DNA from: an uncultured Mycoplasmatota bacterium
Lineage (GTDB): Bacteria > Bacillota_I > Bacilli_A > RF39 > UBA660
Assembly: GCA_937944975.1 (NCBI GenBank)
Contig: CALEBF010000012.1
Location: forward strand, 1 to 64,000
Reading direction: 5' to 3'
DNA length: 64,000 nucleotides
In this document: piece by piece, positions 17,844-26,103 of the stretch
How the letters are laid out: each line of letters starts with the position of its first letter
Position numbering within the stretch: the first letter of the stretch is position 1
Translations under genes and position numbers: made by a program
Notes under the pieces: model-generated
What the model was told of the DNA's origin: nothing
What the model saw: only the letters and a program-made list of their open reading frames with translations
The model's database searches: none

Positions 17844-17872
17844 TTGTAATATATATCTTCAAATGATATAAT
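17844..17872 (+). promoter_or_regulatory. Promoter of the racemase-like/Nudix pair
   Basis: TTGTAA and TATAAT are separated by 17 bases in a very AT-rich stretch; the start codon lies 35 bases downstream. Confidence 0.65.
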
Positions 17873-17907
17873 ACATTAAACTGTTACATTAAATATTGGA
17901 GGTGGTT

Positions 17908-18729
17908 ATGAAAATATTAATAATTAACATTCCTACAGGGAAGAAAGATGATAAAAAATTTATGTCTTTTATTAATAATGTATATATTCCTGTACTCAAT
18001 AATAATATAAATTTAGTTAAAGATCAAAATACAGAAATTACTCATCGATTTTGCGAATGGGGATTAGGGCCTGTAGAGATGGCATATTGCAGATATATGG
18101 ACCATTTAGCACAGCCTATGATATATTATGCTGCTAAAAATGCAGAAAAAGAAGGATATGATGCAGTTATTATAAACTGTTTTGGTGATCCAATGCTATG
18201 GGAATTAAAACAAGCCTTAAACATTCCAGTTATAGGTTTGGGAGAAGCATCTATGATGTATTCTTTAAATCTAGGGCATAAATTTGGTGTGGTAAGCATT
18301 TCACCATACAATAATTTTCAAATTGAAGAAACTATTGAAAAATATGGTTTAACTAAACGTTTTGTTGGCTGTGAGGCGATTGCAAGTTGGGAAAAGGGAG
18401 ATCAAATAGAAATTGAAGAGACAATAGAGGCTTTTACTCAAGCTGCAAGGAAACTAATCGATAAGGGTGCAGAAGTAATAATTCCAGGATGTTCTGTCAC
18501 TTCATTTAAAATTAGAGCTATTAAAAGAATGATTGAAATTGATAATGTTCCAATTGTGGATATAATAGGTGTTGCAATTAAACAGGCCGAAATGCTTGTT
18601 TCAATGAAAAAATCTGGAAGTAGCTGGATTAGTAGAAAAAATTTATACCATCAGCCTAATACAAAAACACTAGAAACAGCAGATTATCTTTTGAACAATG
18701 AAAATTTGACATTTTGGGATATAAAATAA
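17908..18729 (+). CDS. Asp/Glu/hydantoin racemase-family protein
   Basis: A 273-aa cytoplasmic protein of the cofactor-independent two-cysteine racemase fold. The paired catalytic cysteines are visible as C91 in INCFGDP and C195 in IIPGCS, each on one half of the pseudo-dimeric fold. AroM/HyuE-type members isomerise amino-acid derivatives or maleate; the substrate here is not deducible. The ATG at 17908 has GGAGGTGG before it. It is followed by a Nudix gene 15 bases on and shares its promoter. Codon use (AAT, ATA, TTA heavy) is more AT-rich than the ftsZ genes, fitting an acquired cassette. Confidence 0.8.
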   Translation: MKILIINIPTGKKDDKKFMSFINNVYIPVLNNNINLVKDQNTEITHRFCEWGLGPVEMAYCRYMDHLAQPMIYYAAKNAEKEGYDAVIINCFGDPMLWELKQALNIPVIGLGEASMMYSLNLGHKFGVVSISPYNNFQIEETIEKYGLTKRFVGCEAIASWEKGDQIEIEETIEAFTQAARKLIDKGAEVIIPGCSVTSFKIRAIKRMIEIDNVPIVDIIGVAIKQAEMLVSMKKSGSSWISRKNLYHQPNTKTLETADYLLNNENLTFWDIK

Positions 18730-18744
18730 TTAAGGAGGTAAAGA

Positions 18745-19242
18745 ATGGAATATAGAGATATTTATGATAAAAATAAGCAATTAACCGGTAAAACATTTGA
18801 AAAAAGTGAGGGTGTTCCAGAAGGCTATTTTTATTTAATGGTGGTTTGTTTTATGCAAAATAATAAAGGACAGTTTTTAATGCAAAAAAGAGTGCCAGAA
18901 AAAGATGGTAAATGGGCAACGACTGGTGGTCATCCTAAAGCTGGAGAAAATTCACTTGTTGGGATGGTTACCGAAATAAAAGAAGAACTAGGTATAGATG
19001 TAAATCCGAATGAGTTACAATTATTTAAAGAAGCAAAAGGAAAAAATTCATTTTGTGATTTATATTATTTAAAAAAAGATATAGATATTAAAGATATTAC
19101 TGCACAAGAAGAAGAAGTAGAAACGGTCAGTTGGCTAACCTTAGATGAAATTAATAATTTACTTGAAAACGGACAATTTAATAAAGGACATTATATGATG
19201 TTGCAAGATTGCTTGAAATTTTTGAATAATAAAAATGATTAA
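18745..19242 (+). CDS. Nudix hydrolase
   Basis: A 165-aa Nudix protein. The Nudix box runs from G62 to I84 (GHPKAGEN...EIKEELGI); the first Glu and EE pair are present, while the usual Arg before them is Thr. The N-terminal DIYDKN start resembles the IPP-isomerase-like Nudix subgroup. It would hydrolyse a nucleoside diphosphate derivative, possibly a nucleotide-linked metabolite made by the neighbours. It shares its terminator hairpin with the convergent glycosyltransferase gene. Confidence 0.87.
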   Translation: MEYRDIYDKNKQLTGKTFEKSEGVPEGYFYLMVVCFMQNNKGQFLMQKRVPEKDGKWATTGGHPKAGENSLVGMVTEIKEELGIDVNPNELQLFKEAKGKNSFCDLYYLKKDIDIKDITAQEEEVETVSWLTLDEINNLLENGQFNKGHYMMLQDCLKFLNNKND

Positions 19243-19266
19243 TTTGTTAGATTAATCATTTTTTAT
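19231..19266. terminator. Bidirectional terminator between convergent operons
   Basis: AATGATTAAT and ATTAATCATT form a 10-bp palindrome with A and T runs on either side. It works in both directions and encodes the last residues (Asn-Asp) of both convergent proteins. Confidence 0.85.
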
Positions 19267-20151
19267 ATACTTGTTTATATCAACATTTAATTTATTTTGT
19301 TTTAATAAAAGGTTTATTTTATTAATATAGTCTTTATATTTAGTAGTTGTTATTGAGAAAGAAGAATTTAAAATGGTTAGTATATGTTTAATTTGTTTTT
19401 CTGCATATTGATTAGATAATTCCATAAATTGTGGATAATATTTTTTTACTTTTTTTTGTACCCTATTTATATATTCAAAAATGTTAAGATGTTCATCAGT
19501 AAAGTCTAAACTAGTTAAACTATTGTTTGAACGTCTCATATAATGATATAAAGGATGACCTATAACTGTATAGGTATTTATTTCGTTAAAAATATTCCAC
19601 ATAAACATTCTATCTTCATTAACACGATAATTTAAAAATTTTTGATTTATTAAACTTTCTTTTGTAAATAATTTACCCCAAACAGCAAAAGCAATTTTAT
19701 CTTCTAGATACTCTTTGATTAAAGTGTTTTTTTTATAGACTACTAATTCATAGTCATTATAAACATCAAAAATATCACCGTTAACATCGTTAACGTTAAT
19801 ACTGCATCCAACGACATCAGCGTTTGTATTTTTTTGAATTTTTAATAATGTTTCAATAAAATTTTTTTCTATATAGTCATCACTGTCTACAAAACTGATA
19901 TAATTGCCTTTAGCTTTTTCTAATCCAATATTTCTACAAATACTTGGACCATTATTTTCAATGTTAATAACAGTAATACGTGTATCATTTTTCGCATAAT
20001 TATTGCAAATTTTTAAACTATTATCTGTAGAACCATCATTAATTAAAATAATGTCTAGTTTTTTATAGCTCTGTTTAATGATAGAATCTAAACATCTGTT
20101 TAAATAATTTTCTACATTATATACTGGTACAATGATTGTTACTAAATCCAT
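19252..20151 (-). CDS. Family 2 glycosyltransferase
   Basis: A 299-aa GT-A fold enzyme, probably adding a sugar to a surface glycan or lipid carrier at the cytoplasmic membrane face. It has VPVYN at 8-12, the nucleotide-sugar Asp region INDGST at 37-42, and the metal-binding DSDD at 89-92. The C-terminal half lacks an obvious membrane span. Its start lies 35 bases inside the preceding kinase gene, so it is co-translated as the last gene of a four-gene minus-strand operon. Confidence 0.9.
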   Translation of the reverse strand: MDLVTIIVPVYNVENYLNRCLDSIIKQSYKKLDIILINDGSTDNSLKICNNYAKNDTRITVINIENNGPSICRNIGLEKAKGNYISFVDSDDYIEKNFIETLLKIQKNTNADVVGCSINVNDVNGDIFDVYNDYELVVYKKNTLIKEYLEDKIAFAVWGKLFTKESLINQKFLNYRVNEDRMFMWNIFNEINTYTVIGHPLYHYMRRSNNSLTSLDFTDEHLNIFEYINRVQKKVKKYYPQFMELSNQYAEKQIKHILTILNSSFSITTTKYKDYINKINLLLKQNKLNVDINKYIKND

Positions 20152-20716
20152 AGGAAAGCCTCCTTTTTATTTCTTCTATTATATTGGTTATATCAAAATT
20201 AAAATTATTGGTATTAATAACTATATTATATTCGCTATATGTTTTGTATTCTACTGTTGTTTCGACTCTTAAGGCATCTTCATATTTTTTATGTTCTCTA
20301 TTAATAACGCGATTTATTCTTTTGCTTTTATCAGCAATCATCAATATTTTATAATTTGCTTTATTGTATAACTCTAGTTTTTCGCAAGCAAACCAATCAA
20401 TCAAAGGAATAACTCCTTCTTGATTTAAACTATTTATAATATTCAGTAGACATTTATCTAAATAATTTAAAAATACTTTGTGGATTTTTTCATTTTCTTC
20501 ATCATTAAAAAAGCAAGCATTTAATACTGTTTTTAAAGGTATATTTTTCTTAAATATATTTTTCATGTATTTAAGAAAATAAGGATTCTTAATAATGTAT
20601 TTTTCTATAATGTCATCAACGGAAACATGGACAAAAGTTTGGTCAATTTCATTTATTTTTTTACATAATTCGCTTTTGCCTGTGCCACCATAACCGCTTA
20701 CACAAATGTACATCAT
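20117..20716 (-). CDS. P-loop kinase-like protein (AAA/NMP-kinase fold)
   Basis: A 199-aa protein with a clear P-loop GYGGTGKS at residues 8-15 and a kinase-like layout resembling dephospho-CoA kinase or small-molecule kinases. A VINREHKKYEDALR segment near residue 130 looks like the lid region with arginines. No specific family is recognised. It overlaps the following GT2 by 35 bases and the preceding gene by 4, so it belongs to the radical SAM/GT2 operon. It may phosphorylate a sugar or alcohol that is then transferred; this is inference from context only. Confidence 0.65.
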   Translation of the reverse strand: MMYICVSGYGGTGKSELCKKINEIDQTFVHVSVDDIIEKYIIKNPYFLKYMKNIFKKNIPLKTVLNACFFNDEENEKIHKVFLNYLDKCLLNIINSLNQEGVIPLIDWFACEKLELYNKANYKILMIADKSKRINRVINREHKKYEDALRVETTVEYKTYSEYNIVINTNNFNFDITNIIEEIKRRLSYGFSNNHCTSI

Positions 20717-21192
20717 TTCTTTATCAAACCTTTTTCTTTCCTATCATTATTTTCTAATAAATGTCTGTTAATAATATTTAAAACAAAGTCATATTCTTTC
20801 TCATCATCAGTCATATGAAATATGTTATCAAAACTATAATTTTCTACTTTAAGTTTATATTTTTTTCTTATAAATTGCTTTAAATTTTCTATATTTTCGT
20901 AGATGAAAGCATCTTTACGTTCAATATATCGTTTTTCAGATGGGGGTAATAATAAATATAATATACAAATTTGATTAGAATCATATTTATCAACCATTAT
21001 ATCAGCTTTGTAATTACTATATCCTGGTTTACCAGTCCCAGTATCTAACGCATAAATATCTTTTATAAATTGTCTATAATCCTTAAATTTCACATATTCT
21101 AATGATTCTATAACAGCAAACTTGCTAATATCATTAATTGCCTCTTCAAAAAAAGGATTCATAGCGTTCCATAAAATTGCAATACTTTTCAT
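20713..21192 (-). CDS. Hypothetical protein, 159 aa
   Basis: I do not recognise a family. The start ATG at 21192 follows AGGAGG at ideal distance; earlier in-frame ATG and ATA codons upstream lack a site. The sequence is soluble, with a hydrophobic first strand (IAILWNAMNPFF), a stretch of Tyr/Lys and an acidic middle. It lies between the radical SAM gene and the P-loop kinase gene and overlaps the latter by 4 bases. By context it is a partner in the same glycan or metabolite pathway. Confidence 0.65.
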   Translation of the reverse strand: MKSIAILWNAMNPFFEEAINDISKFAVIESLEYVKFKDYRQFIKDIYALDTGTGKPGYSNYKADIMVDKYDSNQICILYLLLPPSEKRYIERKDAFIYENIENLKQFIRKKYKLKVENYSFDNIFHMTDDEKEYDFVLNIINRHLLENNDRKEKGLIKK

Positions 21193-21214
21193 AATCATGC
21201 CTCCTATATTTATG

Positions 21215-22291
21215 CTATACAATGTAATCGCTTAAATTATTTTTATTACTCGTTTGCCACTCAAATCTTTTTAATTTTTTGTCAGTACAATAAGCACAAA
21301 AGTCGCAAAAATGCTCTAAATATTCAATTAACTCATCTCCATTTTGAAAATCATCAATTTTTTTAAAATCGTTTTCTGTAGTTTTAAAATTTGAATTACA
21401 CTTTTCATTTAAATATTGTATTAATAAAGGATATGAACATCTAGAAATAAATCCATCTTTTACAAAAGGAAAATGCCTTCCATAACATAAATTATTTGCT
21501 TTTTCCGGATCATTAACTTTTTTTGTTGTTAAACAAGTGTGAAATTCTAGAATTAGTAAAGTTTCATCTTTTTGCTTACATCCGTTTCCAAAGAAAAATT
21601 TAATATTTTTATCGTCTAAAAACTTCACAATTTTATCAGCAATTTTATAGGTTGGTTGATATAATGATATATTAAAAAATACATTATTATTCTTTATGCT
21701 TTCTATTAACTGATCATCCATCTTTGGAATTAAAAGGCCATTAGAAACTAATGCGACTTTTGAATTAGGAAAATATTTTCTAACAATAGGTAGAATTTTC
21801 GATAATTCAGAGTGTAATAATGGTTCTCCACCCATTAATCTTATTAAATCAATATTAACAAGACTTGATAATTTTTCGATGTCATTTTTAAATTGCTCTA
21901 TACTAATTTCGTATTTATCACAAATATTCGAAAAGTGAGTACACCCTTTACATTTTAAATTGCAATGATTAACTAAATTGATTTCTATATATCCGAGCAA
22001 CGGTTTTTTTAGCAATGAAAATTCACGGATATTATTAATGATACTATCATCTATATCAAACAGGTCTAAAATGTATATAGTTTCAATGTTTTGCTTTTTT
22101 AGTTGGTTAGAATATTTTGTAATAAAAATAGGTGCTTCCAATATAAGAATAGAGCTTTTATTATCAAGAATAACTAACTGCTCTAAATTACTAATCGTTC
22201 CTTTATAAATATATCCTTTATTTTCCAAACATTTTATAACCGTATCATTGTATTTTGTGTTTCCAACTATATAAAATTCACGATATTTCAT
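21215..22291 (-). CDS. Radical SAM protein with C-terminal cysteine cluster
   Basis: A 358-aa radical SAM enzyme. The 4Fe-4S motif is CNLKCKGC with C110, C114 and C117 (CxxxCxxC), followed by an MGGEPLLH segment typical of the SAM-binding GGEP element. Extra cysteines near the C-terminus (CxxCxxC around residue 335, in HFCDFCAYC) suggest a SPASM/twitch-like auxiliary cluster. The first 95 residues are a non-radical-SAM N-terminal domain. Such proteins occur beside glycosyltransferases in surface-polysaccharide loci. ATG 22291 is taken as start, with AAGGGG 12 bases before it; a TTG at 22303 is less likely. Confidence 0.85.
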   Translation of the reverse strand: MKYREFYIVGNTKYNDTVIKCLENKGYIYKGTISNLEQLVILDNKSSILILEAPIFITKYSNQLKKQNIETIYILDLFDIDDSIINNIREFSLLKKPLLGYIEINLVNHCNLKCKGCTHFSNICDKYEISIEQFKNDIEKLSSLVNIDLIRLMGGEPLLHSELSKILPIVRKYFPNSKVALVSNGLLIPKMDDQLIESIKNNNVFFNISLYQPTYKIADKIVKFLDDKNIKFFFGNGCKQKDETLLILEFHTCLTTKKVNDPEKANNLCYGRHFPFVKDGFISRCSYPLLIQYLNEKCNSNFKTTENDFKKIDDFQNGDELIEYLEHFCDFCAYCTDKKLKRFEWQTSNKNNLSDYIV

Positions 22292-22328
22292 ATAATATAA
22301 CAACCCCTTATTTCATAAATATAGACAT

Positions 22329-22356
22329 ATTATAATCAATTTTAACTAAAAGTCAA
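22329..22356 (-). promoter_or_regulatory. Promoter of the radical SAM operon
   Basis: On the minus strand TTGACT and TATAAT are separated by 16 bases, about 38 bases upstream of the start codon. Confidence 0.75.
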
Positions 22357-22519
22357 GTGTAAGTTTTTAAATTGATTTTAATGAATTAATTGTTGGTATA
22401 GATACTTGGAATTTTTAGACTTGTGTACTAGCAAATATAGTTGAGTAGCAATCATCATTTATCGTTTATATAAAGTGAAAGTTTGTAGAAGAAACTGAAA
22501 TAATTTCATTAAAAATTTC

Positions 22520-22554
22520 AAAAAAAGCGACACAAATCACTGTGTTCTTTTTTT
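22520..22554. terminator. Bidirectional hairpin upstream of spoIIGA
   Basis: ACACA and TGTGT pair around AATCAC with A and T runs on both sides. It stands 22 bases before spoIIGA and insulates it from the accessory cassette. The stretch 22357-22519 in front of it shows no gene. Confidence 0.65.
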
Positions 22555-22576
22555 ATACTTAAAATGAGGTGAAAAC

Positions 22577-23359
22577 ATGAAAGTATACGTCGATCTAGTG
22601 TTCTTGCTAAACGTAATCTTTGATTTTTTAATCTTGCTTACGACATCTACGATTCTGCATCGAAGAGCGTCTTATAAGAGACTTTTTTTGGGCTCGATGG
22701 TTGGTGCCGTTAGTATTTTCTTTCTCTTTTTAACGTTATCTTCATTTACATTATTTTTATTAAAAGTAATGATCAGTATCGGAATGTTGCTTGCGACGTT
22801 TGGGTATCATAATTTGAAACAGTTTGTAAGAGAGTTCGCACATCTTTACATGGTTAGTATTGTGATGGGTGGCTTTTTATACTTTTTAAATGTTCAATTT
22901 TCTTATCAACAAGAAGGTCTTGTTTTTTATCATCGTGGCTTTTCCATCAACGTGATCTTTTTATTCATATTTTCGCCTATTATTTTATATACTTATGTAA
23001 AACAAGGTAAAAAGAGAGAAGAGTTATACGATCAAATTCATCTAGTCCAGTTTCACTATCGCGGGAAGACATATGCTTGGAATGGCTTTGTCGATACGGG
23101 AAATCATTTGAAAGATCCATACTTTCATCGCCCTGTCATATTGGTAGAAAAAGATAAGATCGAGGATACGGAGGGAAAGAAAATCTACATTCCTTATGAT
23201 ACGGCAAATCATCATGCGATGTTAGAATGTATTCCTATTACTTCTGTTACAGTGGATGGAATTCTCAAAAAAAGAAAGATATTGGTGGGGCTTCTAGAAG
23301 ATAAGATTCATCTAGATGGAGTAGATTGTATTTTACAAACAAGTATATGGGAGGGATAA
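22577..23359 (+). CDS. spoIIGA: Sporulation sigma-E processing peptidase SpoIIGA
   Basis: A 260-aa membrane aspartic protease that cleaves pro-sigma-E in the mother cell. The N-terminal half has five closely spaced hydrophobic helices (about residues 5-150). The C-terminal half carries the retroviral-type catalytic triplet DTG near residue 173 in NGFVDTGNHL. Length is a little short of the 300-plus residue norm. It is followed one base later by sigE, so both are co-expressed. The gene proves an endospore programme. Confidence 0.93.
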   Translation: MKVYVDLVFLLNVIFDFLILLTTSTILHRRASYKRLFLGSMVGAVSIFFLFLTLSSFTLFLLKVMISIGMLLATFGYHNLKQFVREFAHLYMVSIVMGGFLYFLNVQFSYQQEGLVFYHRGFSINVIFLFIFSPIILYTYVKQGKKREELYDQIHLVQFHYRGKTYAWNGFVDTGNHLKDPYFHRPVILVEKDKIEDTEGKKIYIPYDTANHHAMLECIPITSVTVDGILKKRKILVGLLEDKIHLDGVDCILQTSIWEG

Positions 23360-23360
23360 A

Positions 23361-24053
23361 ATGTTAAGAAAAATAATACAGTTTTTACATCGATTATGGA
23401 GTGATGGTACAAGTTTGTTTTTTATTGGAAGTAGTGATAAACTACCAGAACCATTATCAAAAGAGGTTGAAACAGAATGCGTTTTAAAAGCACAAGATGG
23501 AGATATTGTCGCACGAGGTAAACTCATTGAACACAATCTAAGGTTGGTCGTATTTTTAGCAAAAAAGTATGAGAATACAGGAATTGATTTAGAGGATCTC
23601 GTCAGTATTGGAACGATTGGTCTAATCAAAGGAGTGAATACTTATCGGCTCGATAAAAATATTAAACTGGCAACCTACGCTTCCAGATGTATCGATAATG
23701 AAATTCTCATGTTCTTAAGAAAGAATAAAAAAAGGCGAGGAGAAATCAGTTTCGAAGATAATTTATCTTTTGATTCCGAGGGAAATGAGCTACATTTAGA
23801 GGATATTTTAGGTACGGAGCCGGATATTGTGACAAAGGGAATCGAAGAGGCGACGGAAAAAGAATTGCTGTATCGTGAAATCGAAAAATTGAATGGACGT
23901 GACAAGCAAATTATGGTATTACGTTATGGCTTGTTCGGACATAAAGACATGACACAAAAAGATGTCGCACGTGTTTTAAATATTAGCCAATCCTATATTT
24001 CTAGAATCGAAAAGAAAGTCATTCGGAAGCTAAAGAATTTGGTGAAGTCATAA
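23361..24053 (+). CDS. sigE: Sporulation sigma factor sigma-E (pro-form)
   Basis: A 230-aa sigma-70 family factor of the early mother cell. The first residues (MLRKIIQFLHRLW) form an amphipathic pro-sequence, and FFIGSSDKLPEPLS aligns with the cleavage region of Bacillus pro-sigma-E. Region 2 has NLRLVVFLAKKYENTG and DLVSIGTIGLIK; region 4 ends with SQSYISRIEKKVIRKL. Cleavage by the SpoIIGA encoded next to it should activate it. It is followed by a terminator. Confidence 0.96.
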   Translation: MLRKIIQFLHRLWSDGTSLFFIGSSDKLPEPLSKEVETECVLKAQDGDIVARGKLIEHNLRLVVFLAKKYENTGIDLEDLVSIGTIGLIKGVNTYRLDKNIKLATYASRCIDNEILMFLRKNKKRRGEISFEDNLSFDSEGNELHLEDILGTEPDIVTKGIEEATEKELLYREIEKLNGRDKQIMVLRYGLFGHKDMTQKDVARVLNISQSYISRIEKKVIRKLKNLVKS

Positions 24054-24073
24054 AGAGAGTTATCTCTTTTTTT
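24052..24073 (+). terminator. Terminator after sigE
   Basis: AAGAGAG and CTCTTT pair around TTAT, followed by T residues. Confidence 0.8.
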
Positions 24074-24140
24074 ATTGTCTCTCTTGAAGAGATACCTGTT
24101 TGTGTGCTAGAATAATTTTATAAGATAGACAGGTGGTTTT

Positions 24141-25355
24141 ATGTTAACATTTGATTTTAAAACTTATATGGGATCTGTGATTACCAAGGATCAATTCAAA
24201 AAGTATTTACCGAGATTACAAAAGATTACAAATCATATGAATCGAAAATTAGAGATGTTAGATTGGTTAGATGTTTCGACGTCGATTACGAAAGAAGAAC
24301 TCGAGAGATTAAAGTCATTGGCACAATATACGAAGTCGCATTGCGATCTTTTCATCGTGATCGGAATTGGTGGCTCTTATTTGGGAAGCAAGGCTGTGAT
24401 CGACGCCATTCATCCTTATTTTGGAAGCGATGGACTTCATCCTGAGGTGATCTATCTTGGAACATCTTTATCCTCTTCTTATATCAAAGATTTGATTGGA
24501 TGGATCGGAGATAAAGATGTGATCGTGAACGTGATATCGAAATCTGGAAATACGTTGGAGCCTAATATCGCATTTACAATTTTTCAAAAGTATTTGCGTC
24601 GACGTTATGGAAAAGAAGAATTAGAGCATAGACTTATTATCACGACAGATGAATCGTCTGGCTCTTTATTAGAATTTGCCAAGAAACATCATTTAAATAC
24701 ACTTTCGATTCCTAAGAATATTGGAGGAAGATTTTCTATATTTACGGCAGCTGGTCTATTTCCTATGGCGGTTGCAGGAATACAAATTGATTCATTATTA
24801 AAAGGAGCAAAGCAAGGTAAAAACTATTTAAATGAAGCGTATATGTATGCGATGGTAAGAGATATTTTGAGAAAAGAAGGAAGACAGGTAGAATCGTTTA
24901 CTGTCTACGAACCAAAACTTGCATATTTTACTGAATGGTTAAAACAGTTGATGATGGAAACACAAGGAAAGAACAAGAAGGGACTACTTACAACTAGCGC
25001 GATCAACACGAGAGATTTACACTCTTTAGGACAATACTATCAGGAGGGAACAGACAATCTATTCGAAACTGTGATCGCAATTGAGAAAACAACGAAAGTA
25101 ACAGTTCCTCAATACGAAAAAACACTAGACGAAATCAATTTGATTGCAGCGAAAGCCGTTGCTTCCGCACACAAAAAAGGAAATACACCAAGTAGTATGA
25201 TTATCATGGATAAGTTAAATGAAAAAAATCTTGGAAGCTTGTGTTATTTCTTTATGATGAGTGCTGCGATTGGAGCGTATTTACTCGGAGTAGATCCATT
25301 TAATCAGCCAGGTGTAGAAGTGTATAAGAAAGGAATTAAAAGAAGCTTAAAATGA
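24141..25355 (+). CDS. pgi: Glucose-6-phosphate isomerase
   Basis: A 404-aa glycolytic enzyme converting glucose-6-P and fructose-6-P. Visible features are VIGIGGSYLGSKAV (phosphate-binding), SKSGNT near residue 135, GGRFS with the catalytic Arg/Glu neighbourhood near 195, and the C-terminal GVDPFNQPGVEVYK. Length fits the short bacterial PGI type. It lies between sigE and sigG, where Bacillus has nothing between the two sigma genes. The next gene starts within its last four bases (ATGA). Confidence 0.95.
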   Translation: MLTFDFKTYMGSVITKDQFKKYLPRLQKITNHMNRKLEMLDWLDVSTSITKEELERLKSLAQYTKSHCDLFIVIGIGGSYLGSKAVIDAIHPYFGSDGLHPEVIYLGTSLSSSYIKDLIGWIGDKDVIVNVISKSGNTLEPNIAFTIFQKYLRRRYGKEELEHRLIITTDESSGSLLEFAKKHHLNTLSIPKNIGGRFSIFTAAGLFPMAVAGIQIDSLLKGAKQGKNYLNEAYMYAMVRDILRKEGRQVESFTVYEPKLAYFTEWLKQLMMETQGKNKKGLLTTSAINTRDLHSLGQYYQEGTDNLFETVIAIEKTTKVTVPQYEKTLDEINLIAAKAVASAHKKGNTPSSMIIMDKLNEKNLGSLCYFFMMSAAIGAYLLGVDPFNQPGVEVYKKGIKRSLK

Positions 25356-26020
25356 GAAAATTTGGAATAATTGTATTAGTCTGCTTTAGTTTATTTCTCT
25401 TTGTTGGATGTGGAGATAAAAAAGTTCAAACAGAAGAGAAACAGGAACTTACAGATGGAGAAAAATTTAAAAAAGAGTATGAACAATATAATAAATACGT
25501 AGCTGACGATGGAACAAAAGAATATCCACAAGTGACGATTACGGAAGATAACAAGATGAAATATAGCTCTTTTAAAGAAGTAAAAGAGATTTTAAAAGAC
25601 GGAACAGGTGTCGTATTCTTTGGAACACCTAAGTCTGATTGGACGAGAAATGTCGTTCCTATTTTGATTGAAGCGGCAAAGGAAGTCGGGATTGATACCA
25701 TTTATTATTACGATCATTATGAGGATCGAGATGAAAAACATTTAGATGATAATGGAAATATCGTAATCGATAAAGACGGGACAGAAGAGTATCAAGAGCT
25801 CGTGACGATTTTATATTCTGAATTAGGACCGTATGAAGGTTTAAACAACGATACAATCAAGAGACTTTATTATCCAACTGTCGTATTTGTTAGTGATGGA
25901 CTTATTTTAGGAAGCCATATTGGTACTATAGAATCACAAACAGATCCTAAGGCAAAGCTTTCCAGCGCAGAGCAAGAAGAACTTAAGGAAATTTATACGC
26001 ATTATATGGAATTGATGTAA
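25352..26020 (+). CDS. Thioredoxin-like lipoprotein lacking the CxxC motif
   Basis: A 222-aa exported lipoprotein: a signal peptide with a lipobox ending in C20 (FVGC), then a charged linker and a thioredoxin-like domain. Where relatives carry a CPWC-type redox pair, this has GTPKSDWTRN (about residues 90-99), so both cysteines are replaced by Ser and Thr. The fold is otherwise recognisable (YYPTVVFVSDG holds the cis-Pro element). It is probably not an oxidoreductase and may bind a partner instead. It is translationally coupled to pgi through an ATGA overlap. Confidence 0.7.
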   Translation: MRKFGIIVLVCFSLFLFVGCGDKKVQTEEKQELTDGEKFKKEYEQYNKYVADDGTKEYPQVTITEDNKMKYSSFKEVKEILKDGTGVVFFGTPKSDWTRNVVPILIEAAKEVGIDTIYYYDHYEDRDEKHLDDNGNIVIDKDGTEEYQELVTILYSELGPYEGLNNDTIKRLYYPTVVFVSDGLILGSHIGTIESQTDPKAKLSSAEQEELKEIYTHYMELM

Positions 26021-26026
26021 GGAACA

Positions 26027-26049
26027 CAACAACGCAAGTTGTTTTTTCT
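26027..26049 (+). terminator. Terminator after the lipoprotein
   Basis: AACAAC and GTTGTT pair around GCAA, with a run of T. Confidence 0.8.
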
Positions 26050-26103
26050 TTGGATTGAATAAAAAATCTTTTTTTTCACATCATGAATAAGAAGGAGGAA
26101 ACC

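Noticed and set aside
17750..22519. Cassette as a transposon or integrated element
   Set aside because: No transposase, integrase, inverted end repeats or target duplication was found; only composition and context suggest acquisition.
22357..22576. Spo0A box upstream of spoIIGA
   Set aside because: No TGTCGAA or its complement is found in the intergenic region.
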